Shown here one piece after another: positions 9,082-16,805 of a DNA stretch of 24,424 nt. The position numbers and the translations under genes were made by a program. The notes under the pieces were generated by a model. It was not told the DNA's origin. It worked only from the letters and a program-made list of their open reading frames with translations, and did not search any database. Each line of letters starts with the position of its first letter. Within the stretch, counting starts at the first letter, position 1. The stretch covers positions 1-24,424 of the forward strand of contig JALLPB010000990.1 in NCBI GenBank assembly GCA_036939975.1, read 5' to 3'. The stretch is from Cyclostephanos tholiformis. Lineage: Eukaryota; Bacillariophyta; Thalassiosirophyceae; Thalassiosirales; Thalassiosiraceae.

Positions 9082-9803
9082 TGATCCACCACAGTGGCCT
9101 AGGTATTAGACAAGTGTTGAAGTATGATGTTGTTGGTACTATAATTGCCTCTATCCCTCCTACTTGCAAACTCAACCTGCTCAGTGTAGTATTTGAAGAC
9201 TTGATCGGGATCATTCTCTCGTGACAACAAGTCTAGCTTAGGCTTCATCCATTCTGATTGAGAAAATCTGCTGATGAAGTTCAGATAGGTATGTGAGAAA
9301 TGTTCCCAACAAATGTGCAAAGAATAGTTACTTTCTCTTGATAAAGTTTACATCCCTCCCCTTGAGGAGATTATTGTACTTTGACTCTTCTTTATGGCTA
9401 ACTGCATTTCGACAATGAATTCATCTTCAACTCCATAAAATACAGTTGAAAACTAAGGGCTTATTATGATTTTGAGGTCAAAATTGATCTCTTTTCCCTC
9501 ACTTTTGAAATGATCGATGGCACGGCCAAGACACTTTTCGTGGAGAAAATGCCAATACTTCCTAGGCAAGACACCAAAAGCAAGGAGGGTTGCATAATGA
9601 TCACACATTTTCAATTACAAATCCCTCTCGCAATGGTGTTCACAGTTAAGGCACGTGCGTAAGAATGAACTGACTGACAAGCAAATTGAGGCACTCGATG
9701 CAATTGGTTTATATTCTCAAAACTATTATTTAAATAAGGAATAAGCTCGAATTCGTACCACACTAGAAAAATCGCCCAAAATGCACACTTATGCAAGTCG
9801 CAC
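9082..9803. other. AT-rich interval downstream of the SWIB gene
   Basis: No gene was recognised. The last part is presumably the 3' untranslated region and terminator of the minus-strand SWIB gene. A short stretch near 9645-9667 (AGTTAAGGCACGTGCGTAAG) has a diverged partner near 8675-8696, but the similarity does not extend. Confidence 0.4.
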
Positions 9804-11010
9804 TCATTCATCATCGCTGCCTTCGCCTTCAATTTCATCATAACTGCCGCTGTCATCGCCGTAGTTTTCCTCGTTGGAATCCTCATGCGTATATTCCGAT
9901 TTATGCAACTTCTCCAAAAGGTGGGGAGTGACATACTTATTCATCGAAAACATGGTAACTTTGGATTCATTTCCCATGACGCGGCTTAACTTGTCATCGC
10001 AAAAAATCTCTCGCTTGTCCTCCGAATTCTACATCATTTGTACGAATGGAAAGAGGCGGATCAGACACGAACACGGATGCGAGACGATGGAAAAAATATA
10101 AATCAAACACACCTGAAGATTGTTCGCTCGAATATACGCCCATAGCGCTTGCGTGACCTGCGGCCTTGACAACACAGGCTTCCCCACGACCGCGACCAAC
10201 TCATCCGAGAGCCGATACGGGACCTGTGTCCCCGCCTTTTTCTTCGCGCTGGCCTTCTCCTTCTGTGGGGACTTCGCCTTGCGTTTCTTGGGGGTTCCCG
10301 ACGACGAAGTTAAATCCACCGGTTTGTAGGGCTCGACGTGAGCGCCGATGTATTTGTTCATGGAAAACATCTACGACACTCATACATCACGTATTTCGAT
10401 AGCAAATGATTAGCAATGGGATAAAAAGAGAATGTGAGAGATGGACCCCCCAAAAAACGCAGAACGCAAATGAAAAATCAAATCACTGTGAATGACACAC
10501 CGTGAAGGTATCAACTCCAAAGACAGCCTTCATCCTATCGTCAAGCAAAATCTCTCGCTTATCGCTTGGATTTTGCAAATTATTCTTCTTTATGTATTCC
10601 CACAGGGACTTGACGATGGCAGTCCTCGCCATGTGCTTCCCGCTGTCGAGGAACGCCGCTAGGTCGTCACTGATCTCCTTCACCGCCGACAGTCCCCCCC
10701 CGCCCCCCTTCTTCTTGGGCTTTAGATCCACCTCTTCCTCGTCATCTTCGTCTTCTTCATCGCTGCTATCGTTGTCTCTGTCGTCTTCGCCGCCGACGGC
10801 GTCGCCTCCATCGGCGGCGTCCTTCGTCATGACATCGATGATCTCGGTGATCGCAGCCTTGATGAATTTCTTTCTAGTGGACAAATCGGCACCACCGAAC
10901 TCCACGGAGAGCGCCGCAATGAACTGTTTCGTCGACATGGTCTCGAGATCCACAATCCTCATCATCTCCTCCATTTTCTCCCTGATTTTGGTTTCTGATG
11001 GAACGGCCAT
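9804..11010 (-). CDS. DEK_C and tandem SWIB domain protein
   Basis: Three exons are supported by clean phase-0 GT-AG introns: 11010-10501, 10370-10113 and 10028-9804 (introns of 130 and 84 nt). The product is 330 residues. Residues 5-63 form a DEK_C-like helical domain (MSTKQFIAALSVEFG, STRKKFIKAAITEII). Residues 65-106 are an acidic, then Lys/Gly linker. A first SWIB/MDM2-type domain spans about 107-182 (SLWEYIKKNNLQ, FGVDTFT joined across intron 1 to MFSMNKYIGAHV). A basic Lys/Ser/Ala linker covers 184-219, and a second SWIB domain 220-294 (ALWAYIRANNLQ joined across intron 2 to DKREIFCDDKL, MFSMNKYVTPHL). The tail is acidic. SWIB domains occur in chromatin-remodelling subunits and related nuclear or plastid proteins, and DEK_C binds DNA. 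A nuclear chromatin role is therefore likely but inferred. The ATG at 11010 fits the start of DEK_C. Confidence 0.92.
10029..10112 (-). other. intron 2 of the SWIB gene
   Basis: The intron is 84 nt, starts GTGTGT, ends ATGTAG, and is phase 0. Removing it restores the second SWIB domain across the ANNLQ/NSEDKREI junction. Without removal the frame runs into VCLIYIF and loses the fold. Confidence 0.85.
10371..10500 (-). other. intron 1 of the SWIB gene
   Basis: The intron is 130 nt, starts GTGTGT, ends TCGTAG, and is phase 0. Splicing joins VDTFT to MFSMNKY. The same TMFSMNKY block occurs uninterrupted at the end of the second domain, which independently supports this junction. Confidence 0.9.
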
Positions 11011-11101
11011 GGTTCGTGTGGTTTCAAGAGAAGTGTGTTAGAAGAAACATATCCCGTAGATACAATCTTCTACTAGACTAATAATCGAGTGGGCTTAGAC
11101 A

Positions 11102-11141
11102 GCCTTTTTTTGCGGTGTGACAGGGGGGAAAATGGGGGGTC
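11102..11141. repeat. left terminal inverted repeat
   Basis: This repeat starts GCCTTTTTTTGCGGTGTGAC and continues through two G-runs split by AAAAT. It matches the reverse complement of 14406-14445 with one difference. Subterminal sequence (GTGACAGCC) is also shared with the other end, offset by a few bases. The outer base lies 92 bp upstream of the SWIB gene start. Confidence 0.9.
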
Positions 11142-11318
11142 ATTGTGACAGCCCAGCTCTTCCCTCCCCCCAAAATTTTTTGGGGGCTTAGACTTTCCCC
11201 TTCCCCCCGCCCATCACGCTCCCTCCTCCCACCTCCTCGTCTCCCACCTCCTCCTCTCTCTCTTTTCGGGATTCTATCATTCCTTTAGATCTCCTGTTCG
11301 TTGTCCTCTATCTTTGCC

Positions 11319-12845
11319 ATGCCTCGTGCACCAAAGCGCCGCCAAGAGACTCAGCTTCGTCGTCGTGTTCCCAAGCGACGACACTCTGCAAACGGGCGTT
11401 GGATGCAGCTCAGTTCGGCCGAGGTTGATCTACTTACAACCATCCAAGTAATTCTTTCTAACTTATCGACATTCATCACAGCAATGACTCACCTTCTCGC
11501 GCTCGTCTTGGCCTACGATGACGTGACGAACGAGGGGGACGAAGATTACGATGGCATCGACGAGGCCATCGACTCCCTTCTCATCATTCTTGCTGCTTTT
11601 CTTGATCTCCTCCGCGCCGTCAGAGAGCTCGACGGCTTCCTCTTCGACATTCCGCCGGAGGAGGAGGAGGCACCGCTACAGTTTACGCGCGCCAAGGGCC
11701 TTCGGATCGACGATCTTTCCGACATGGCCGCGATGAAGATGACACGCTTCAACTGGTGCCAGTTGAAGCGACTCTACGCCGCGTTCGACATCGAGAGCCA
11801 GCTCGAGCCGATGGAAGAGAAGCTCGCTTTTTTTACCGGGCACCTGAAGAACGATTTGCATCCCTGTTGTTACAGGGTACACCCAGAGGAGGTCTTCCTG
11901 TTTACCCTTTGCCGTCTGGCGACGGGTATGACGCAAGTTCATATCGTCGACACTTACTTCGGCGGCGACAAGAACCGATGGACGTACGCCTATCCGTGGA
12001 TGTTGAAGTACCTAGACGAGAGGTACTCCAACATCGTCGGGCATCAGGGCCTGTCGCGCTTCCTCGGCGAGTTCCCACGATTCAAGCGCGCAATCGAGGA
12101 GTACGTCCAGAGCGACCACCAGCGCGAGCTGGTGGATGGAACGATGACGATCGTCCCCGGCATCAACTTTTTGCCGTGGGATGTTTTTGCTTTCATCGAT
12201 GATTCCATCGACCGCATCTCGACCCCATTTTCAGGTCCACGCGGCGACTACGAAGGCGCTGCACGCAAGGCCGAGTTCGCGGATTCGCAGCAAGCCTTTT
12301 ATTCAGGCTATGTTAAGGACCACGGCATAAAGGTTGAGACGATCTTTATGCCGAATGGTCTTTCGACGATTTTTGGACCTGTGTCGGCTCGGCGGGCTGA
12401 TGCGGGTGTTCTTGCGATGAGCAACCTCAACGAGTTCCTCGTTGAGTTGCAACGAGGATGTTTTTTTAACGAAGCCGGCGAAGAGGTTTATTACTGTGGC
12501 TTCGGGGACAGCGCTTACAATCTTGGTTTGCAGTGTTTACAAAGTTACTACCGTGAATTTAATCGTGGCGCCGAACTCGATGATGCTCGAGCAAGATGTA
12601 ACGCGGCGATGCGGTCGGCGAGGATCACAATTGAGAAAAATTACGGCATGGTGAGTACTCTTTTTCGAATTTGCTGCACAAAAGAGGGCAATAAATTGGC
12701 AAAAAAGAACCCAGTGGCCATCGAGCAGCTACGAGTTTGTCACCTTCTGACAAACTGTTATGTTTGTTTGAATGGTGACCAGGCAGGTAGCACTAATACA
12801 TTTAGTATTAATCCTCCTCGGCTAGAGGATTATTTAAGATTATAA
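11319..12845 (+). CDS. PIF/Harbinger-like DDE transposase
   Basis: The gene encodes 508 residues from the ATG at 11319; the frame is open upstream to 11301, but no earlier ATG exists. The N-terminus is strongly basic (KRRQETQLRRR), a possible nuclear signal. A helix-turn-helix-like region lies near residues 187-225 (FLFTLCRLATGMTQ). The catalytic region has the DDE_Tnp_4 layout: FIDDSIDR (D294/D295), GFGDSAYNL (D397) and ITIEKNYGMVSTLF (E439). All three acidic residues are therefore present. No internal stop or frameshift is seen and no intron is required. The length fits the family. It lies between the terminal repeats, convergent with the second gene. Transposase identity is solid; the exact superfamily (Harbinger rather than a relative) is an inference from the motif spacing. 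Confidence 0.88.
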   Translation: MPRAPKRRQETQLRRRVPKRRHSANGRWMQLSSAEVDLLTTIQVILSNLSTFITAMTHLLALVLAYDDVTNEGDEDYDGIDEAIDSLLIILAAFLDLLRAVRELDGFLFDIPPEEEEAPLQFTRAKGLRIDDLSDMAAMKMTRFNWCQLKRLYAAFDIESQLEPMEEKLAFFTGHLKNDLHPCCYRVHPEEVFLFTLCRLATGMTQVHIVDTYFGGDKNRWTYAYPWMLKYLDERYSNIVGHQGLSRFLGEFPRFKRAIEEYVQSDHQRELVDGTMTIVPGINFLPWDVFAFIDDSIDRISTPFSGPRGDYEGAARKAEFADSQQAFYSGYVKDHGIKVETIFMPNGLSTIFGPVSARRADAGVLAMSNLNEFLVELQRGCFFNEAGEEVYYCGFGDSAYNLGLQCLQSYYREFNRGAELDDARARCNAAMRSARITIEKNYGMVSTLFRICCTKEGNKLAKKNPVAIEQLRVCHLLTNCYVCLNGDQAGSTNTFSINPPRLEDYLRL

Positions 12846-12942
12846 AGAAATGTTATTAGCGACGTAAAGTCTCAACTAATAAATAGTTTACGTAATTTCC
12901 GAAGCCACGGTTGGAAAATCAATCTTGCCCGCGAACCAAATC

Positions 12943-14189
12943 TTATTCACCGCCTGACCCCTCAATCTCCCTCGCCTCCTTCTCCTCCAGGATACGGATA
13001 ATGCGATCGCAGTGTTCGATCGACCTTTGATCGCCCACCTCGATCGCAAGCTTGCGTCGCTTGTGAAGCGACTCAAGCTTGCGATCGATATCACCGCCTC
13101 CATCACCTCTCCCACCCGCCGCTGCTGCCATCCTCTCGCCCCTCGCGCGAATCGCCTCACCTATCAATTTTGTAGTTGCCATCATGGCCCTATTGAGGCC
13201 ATCGATGGCCTCAATATTGTCGATGCGACGGGTCCGACGCATGGCAGTAGCGTTGGCCTCGTCAACGACGATGGGCTGCCCTACCCCCGAGGTTGCGGCA
13301 TTTGCAACAAAGCGCTGGTTGGCAACAGCACGAGCCCTTGCACCATTGTTTGCCGCACCTACCTGTCCTGGCTCAGCAGGGAGGTTAGCTCTTGCATTGG
13401 GGGCAAGAGGAGGCACCGGCATGGCCGCAAACTCATTGAGAGTTGGGAGCTGCGGAACATGCTGCTCATCCCCTTGGATGGCAGCTGCTGCGGCTCCTTC
13501 AACGGCACCACGAACAGGAACGGGCGTGACAACCATCCTCGCGCGACCGTTTTTGTCGCCAACACAAGGTGGCTCCTCAGGAATAACAGGGCGGAAGTGG
13601 TTGTTCTGAGACCTTGGGTTCTGTGCGAGGAGGTGGGCAGCTTGCTGAAAATGGCGTGCATCTCATCGTTGGCACTGGCCACACGAGGAGCATCAACACC
13701 ATAACCTTGGGGAATAGTGCCAAGAGTACCCTCTTGGCAGACGTTCTGACGCTGACGCGCCTCCTGACGGAGACGTTCAGCGTCAAGAGCAGCTCGACGC
13801 GCTGCCTCGGCATCGTCCATCTCGTCCTTGAGGTGCTTCGCGATTGTCTGCAATCGCGAGGGGTTTGTCACCACCGCGGGGTCATAGATCCCATACACGC
13901 CCAAGATGGCGTGGACCCTGTCCTTCATATTTCTCCCGCGCATATTTCCTGCTGTCCATCGCCGGAAGGTGGCGTGAAATGGACCAGGAGATGGAGGCTC
14001 CGACTCCCACAGCAACTGCTTGGGCGCAGTCCACCTCCCATTTGGAGGGATATGTGACCTTGTGCGCATACAGCCCTGCAAGATGCAGAGGGCGACGTCA
14101 CAGTTAGCGACCTGAACGATCTGGCGGTCGCTAGGGAGGAGGGGGAGGACTGGGGGAGCGGCAGGAGGAGGAGCATTGGATTCGGCCAT
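12943..14189 (-). pseudogene. transposon second gene, probably a DNA-binding partner, with a frame break
   Basis: The frame from the ATG at 14189 (MAESNAPPPAAPP) runs through a central NGRW...FRRWTAGN stretch and an Ala/Glu/Arg helix (EAARRAALDAERLRQEARQ). At the T run 13651-13648 it must switch by one base. The next frame then continues QQAAHLLAQNPRSQ, a proline/alanine-rich region and a charged C-terminal helix (DRIIRILEEKEAREIEG) to the stop at 12945-12943. The total is about 414 residues. Both sides look coding right up to the junction, so a one-base loss is the simplest reading. A 98-nt intron (13742-13645, ending TTTTCAG) is phase-compatible but has a weak GTCTGC donor. The position and charged helical C-terminus resemble Myb/SANT-type partners of Harbinger transposases; I see no clear SANT motif. 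Confidence 0.6.
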
Positions 14190-14216
14190 GGTAGAAAAAA
14201 AAGAAGTGAGGAGGGG

Positions 14217-14225
14217 NNNNNNNNN
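14217..14225. other. assembly gap (nine Ns)
   Basis: Nine undetermined bases lie 28 bp upstream of the second gene's start codon, inside the transposon. Their true length is unknown. Confidence 1.
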
Positions 14226-14273
14226 CTCCTCCTCCTCCGCGAGGTTCTAAAGAGGCTGGGGGATTGTTGTACC

Positions 14274-14342
14274 AGGCCCCCTGTAGAGGTCTACAGGGGC
14301 GAATTTGGGGCAAAAATCCGATTTTTGCCCCAAATTCGCCCC
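14274..14342. repeat. two adjacent hairpins near the transposon right end
   Basis: The first hairpin pairs CCCCTGTAGA with TCTACAGGGG around a 2-bp loop. The second pairs two perfect 22-bp arms (14296-14317 with 14321-14342) around the loop CCG; each arm combines GGGGCGAATTTGGGG with CAAAAAT. A smaller palindrome (GCCCCAAATATTGGGGC) overlaps the end. They lie about 60-150 bp inside the right terminal repeat. Confidence 0.9.
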
Positions 14343-14405
14343 AAATATTGGGGCAAAGGAAAATGGGGGGAGAATGGGGGATGTCCGGCTGTCACACATG
14401 ACGTC

Positions 14406-14445
14406 GACCCCCCATTTTCCCCTCTGTCACACCGCAAAAAAAGGC
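14406..14445. repeat. right terminal inverted repeat
   Basis: This is the reverse complement of 11102-11141 with a single mismatch. It contains CTGTCACACCGCAAAAAAAG followed by GC at the outer edge. Confidence 0.9.
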
Positions 14446-14575
14446 CACTCGTATCGCTACATGCTACATGCCAGTAACGATGGGATTATTAGAAAAACTT
14501 TCATCAAGGAAACTTCATGTTTTTGTCCGGGCCGGGCTGTGACATTATTATTTACATCACATGCACCATGAGATG

Positions 14576-14686
14576 ATGTCGCAACACTCAGGAGTATCAT
14601 ACGGCAAGATGTATCCATCATCCCCAGTCATCATCGCCCCCGAGGACGAGGACGCCGTCGGCGCGCTCGTTTACACGTCGAGCTAA
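14576..14686 (+). other. short open frame, possible first exon
   Basis: The ATG at 14576 opens 36 codons (MSQHSGVSYGK..., acidic PEDEDA) to a TAA. Composition is coding-like, and it lies upstream of the frame at 14987, but I could not define a donor linking them. The rest of 14446-14986 has no supported gene. Confidence 0.2.
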
Positions 14687-14986
14687 ACTGCCATGATAAG
14701 GGCGGAGGCAGTGGCTCTCGCTAGCGGCGAAAAACAAGACGGATAAATCCGCCTCTGCTGCGTCCACGTCGTCGTCATTGTCGTCGTCTTTTCCTCATTT
14801 TTCCCCAGCAATGAAGCGCACTGCGTCGTGGCCTGGGCCGCAGGCGCTTTGCCAACGATGCGGGTGGAAATTTAAATGAGTCCACCGCCCCAGCGGCCGG
14901 CCTTCCATTGTTGCGGTTTTTCATGATTTCGATTCCAAAGATGGCGATTCCAACCACGATGATGATGGGAAAACTGCCTTGCAGTC

Positions 14987-15778
14987 ATGTTATCGTGGTA
15001 TAATCATATTCGAATGATAGAAGGTGGGATCCCGGACAGTCAGCCGATGTGCAGGTTGGACCATCGAGACTATGACTCCTTCGATGAATTTGTCGACGGG
15101 GGGGGAATGCTCAGGGGAAAAATTACGGACGTCAGCGGCACATATTCCTTGGGGGTGTTTGTTACCGCTGGACCGACGGCGAGGGGTACATTGGATCATG
15201 AAGGCATTGGGAAAGTCACGGTGTCAGCATTTTTCGTTCGAGGGACGGATCTCGAGGGGGGTCGTCACGATGCGGCTGTCGAACTAGTCGTTGGTTCGCC
15301 CCTGCAGCCCGAGCATGACGAGACGGTGACAACTCGAGTTGAGAGTTATTTTCCAAGTTTGGAAAGCCGGTGGATTAGGATCACGGTGCTTTGGACGTGA
15401 TACATACATAACAACAATTATAGACGCGATGAAGGGACTAATACTCATATCCCGGCGGCACCCCCCAGAAAGAGGAAGTCGTACAAATGCTGGAGGCAGC
15501 AGACAATATCCATCATCGTAGACTATTGTCCCCTTCTAGGGCAACAAGTTTCTGACAATACCTCCCATCTGATGGTCGTGGAATCGGTGCAAGAGAAGTA
15601 GGCGAGCCGAATCGAGTGTGCTTCTTCGAAGCCAGTATGCCTGTTTCGGGACCCACCCTTGCCGATTGCGATGAAAAGAGGCGACAATGAGATGAAAGTC
15701 GTCGTGATACATAACAGCAATGATAGACGCGATGAAGGGACTGATACTCATGTCCCGGCGGCACCCCCCGGGAAATAG
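14987..15778 (+). pseudogene. unknown frame with two internal stops and a partial duplication
   Basis: One plus-strand frame runs from the ATG at 14987 (YDSFDEFVDGGG, ITDVSGTYSLGVFVTAGP, ESYFPSLESRW) to a TGA at 15398-15400. It continues in the same frame (NYRRDEGTNTHIPAAPPRKRK, ISIIVDYCPLLGQQ) to a TAG at 15599-15601, then to NDRRDEGTDTHVPAAPPGK and a TAG at 15776-15778. The repeated RRDEGT-TH-PAAPP block reflects the duplication described at 15397-15971. I recognise no domain. It could be a decayed gene, exons of a gene whose introns I have not resolved, or a non-coding strand: the minus strand also has long open frames here. Confidence 0.3.
15397..15696. repeat. partial tandem duplication, copy A
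   Basis: The copy begins GTGATAC and shares TAGACGCGATGAAGGGACT and CCCGGCGGCACCCCCC with copy B. Further shared blocks are GTAGACTATTG, AGCCGAAT-GAGTG and GC-GATTG. It has about 40 bp (near 15627-15660) that copy B lacks. Confidence 0.75.
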
Positions 15779-15971
15779 GAAAGACAAAGGCGACAAATGG
15801 TATAAACACCCTAAGATGCCCATTATTGTAGACTATTGACTGTTTCTGGAGCAACGAGTTTCCGGAAATACGAATCATTCGAGGGTCGTGATATTGGACC
15901 AGAAGAAGAAGGCAAGCCGAATTGAGTGGGCTTCCTCGCTGATTGTAAAGGAAAAAGCGCCAATGATGATG
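15704..15971. repeat. partial tandem duplication, copy B
   Basis: This is collinear with 15397-15696 at an offset of about 300-310 bp. Identity by eye is high in the first 60 bp and moderate after that, with several indels. Confidence 0.75.
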
Positions 15972-16089
15972 TGTTGGCAGCCCTTGAAGACCCCCCAAAA
16001 CGACGAGCAGTCGTGTCATCATCTGACGCTTGTAGTTCCTCATCGCCGGACAAACATCCAACTATGCGTCCAGTCTTGCCGTCGGCCAT
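15823..16089 (-). CDS. hypothetical small protein
   Basis: The frame is 88 codons from the ATG at 16089 (MADGKTGRIVGCLSGDEELQ) to a TAA at 15825-15823. It is rich in Ser, Asp and Arg, ending in SNDSYFRKLVAPETVNSLQ. In duplicate copy A the homologous minus frame ends at the equivalent place (NSLR then stop at 15513), so both copies share the reading frame and terminus. That mildly supports coding on this strand. A longer minus frame, 16061-15513, overlaps in another register. No domain is recognised; it may be the last exon of an unseen gene, or not coding at all. Confidence 0.28.
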   Translation of the reverse strand: MADGKTGRIVGCLSGDEELQASDDDTTARRFGGSSRAANTSSLALFPLQSARKPTQFGLPSSSGPISRPSNDSYFRKLVAPETVNSLQ

Positions 16090-16157
16090 GCTATGGGACA
16101 ATAACGTAGACCGCGGCTGTCATTCCCCGTTAATGGCTTTACATTAGGAAGATCATT

Positions 16158-16528
16158 ATGACGAGTTGTCCGATGGATGGGAGGATGAGATCGATTGCAT
16201 ATCAAGAAGGCAGTTTTACATTGGTCATGGCACCAAAAGCACGACGTGTGTACGACTACCGTCGCCTACATAAGAGAACTACTACGGCCTCAGCAGCGAT
16301 GGCAGCTACCATGTTCATTACTCCAGCAATCGTTCTGAATCCAATCACCTCTTTCTTTACCACTACCATTATCACAATTTCCCTCGTCGGGAAACTCCTT
16401 AAGGTATTGTGAATCGTTTCCGCACAAAATTCGTTAATATTATGCCGAGAAAAGCTCATGGATCACATCATCCGCAGTCATTCATCGTTAATGAAGTTGC
16501 ATTACAAGAGGTCCAAGATTGGTTATAA
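16158..16528 (+). CDS. hypothetical small membrane protein, two exons
   Basis: Exon 1 (16158-16403) begins ATG and encodes a basic segment (APKARRVYDYRRLHKR). A hydrophobic span follows at about residues 46-80 (MAATMFITPAIVLNPITSFF, TIITISLVG). A GTATTG donor and CCGCAG acceptor remove a 74-nt intron (16404-16477) in phase 0. Exon 2 (16478-16528) then adds NEVALQEVQDWL and a TAA, giving 98 residues. Without splicing the frame stops at 16412. The minus strand is also open here (16459-16256, also with a hydrophobic stretch), so strand choice is uncertain. Function unknown. Confidence 0.28.
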
Positions 16529-16588
16529 TTAGAACATGCGCCAAGCCTAGAGTAGTTTGTGTTATGTCAGTTGCAAGTTCGTCCATTA

Positions 16589-16669
16589 TATTCACTGCTA
16601 CTTTATTATGCATGTGCATCTTAATTTATTTTCACTGCTATTTTATCATGCATCAGCAGCTTTATTTTT
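16589..16669. repeat. two-unit tandem repeat of about 41 bp
   Basis: Units read TTCACTGCTACTTTATTATG and TTCACTGCTATTTTATCATG at their starts, each followed by CAT-GC and TTTATTT-like ends. They lie between the small plus frame and the 3' end of the large minus gene, likely in 3' untranslated or intergenic DNA. Confidence 0.7.
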
Positions 16670-16805
16670 GCACTATCATTGATTCTAGGACTCCATTGAA
16701 CTCCCCGAGATCAATTTCCCGTGGACGTTGATGCTGCCCTGTTGCTAGTCTTAGGCTTGCGTCGCTACAAATTGGCTGTGCTTTATGCCTTCTTGAGTAA
16801 ATTTC

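Larger units (their letters stand above)
11102..14445. mobile_element. PIF/Harbinger-like DNA transposon, about 3.3 kb
   Basis: The element is bounded by 40-bp terminal inverted repeats with one mismatch. It carries a plus-strand DDE transposase and a convergent minus-strand second gene, about 100 bp apart tail to tail. Two-gene organisation (transposase plus DNA-binding partner) is the known layout of Harbinger elements. A 3-bp target duplication would be expected, but I cannot find a perfect one. The flanks share CGAGTGG in inverted orientation, separated from the left repeat by about 10 bp, so the true ends may lie slightly further out. The near-perfect repeats and intact transposase suggest a recent insertion, although the second gene appears shifted and there is an N gap near the right end. 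Confidence 0.8.

Noticed and set aside
8657..9667. A partial match between 8675-8696 and 9645-9667 (AGTTAAGGCA-GTGC-TAAG), considered as ends of an element.
   Set aside because: The similarity covers only about 22 bp and fails to extend on either side, so chance or remote repeat decay is enough.
10502..11041. Long plus-strand open frame with a serine run opposite the SWIB gene.
   Set aside because: It is the antisense of the acidic linker and SWIB exon; the minus strand has clear domains and splice sites.
13012..13704. Long plus-strand open frames (up to 230 codons) opposite the transposon second gene.
   Set aside because: They are antisense shadows of GC-rich coding sequence, with no motif and no neighbours in frame.
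15001..16100. A multi-exon host gene on the plus strand joining all coding-like pieces in this zone.
   Set aside because: I could not find donor and acceptor pairs with consistent phase for more than isolated pairs, and the minus strand is equally open.
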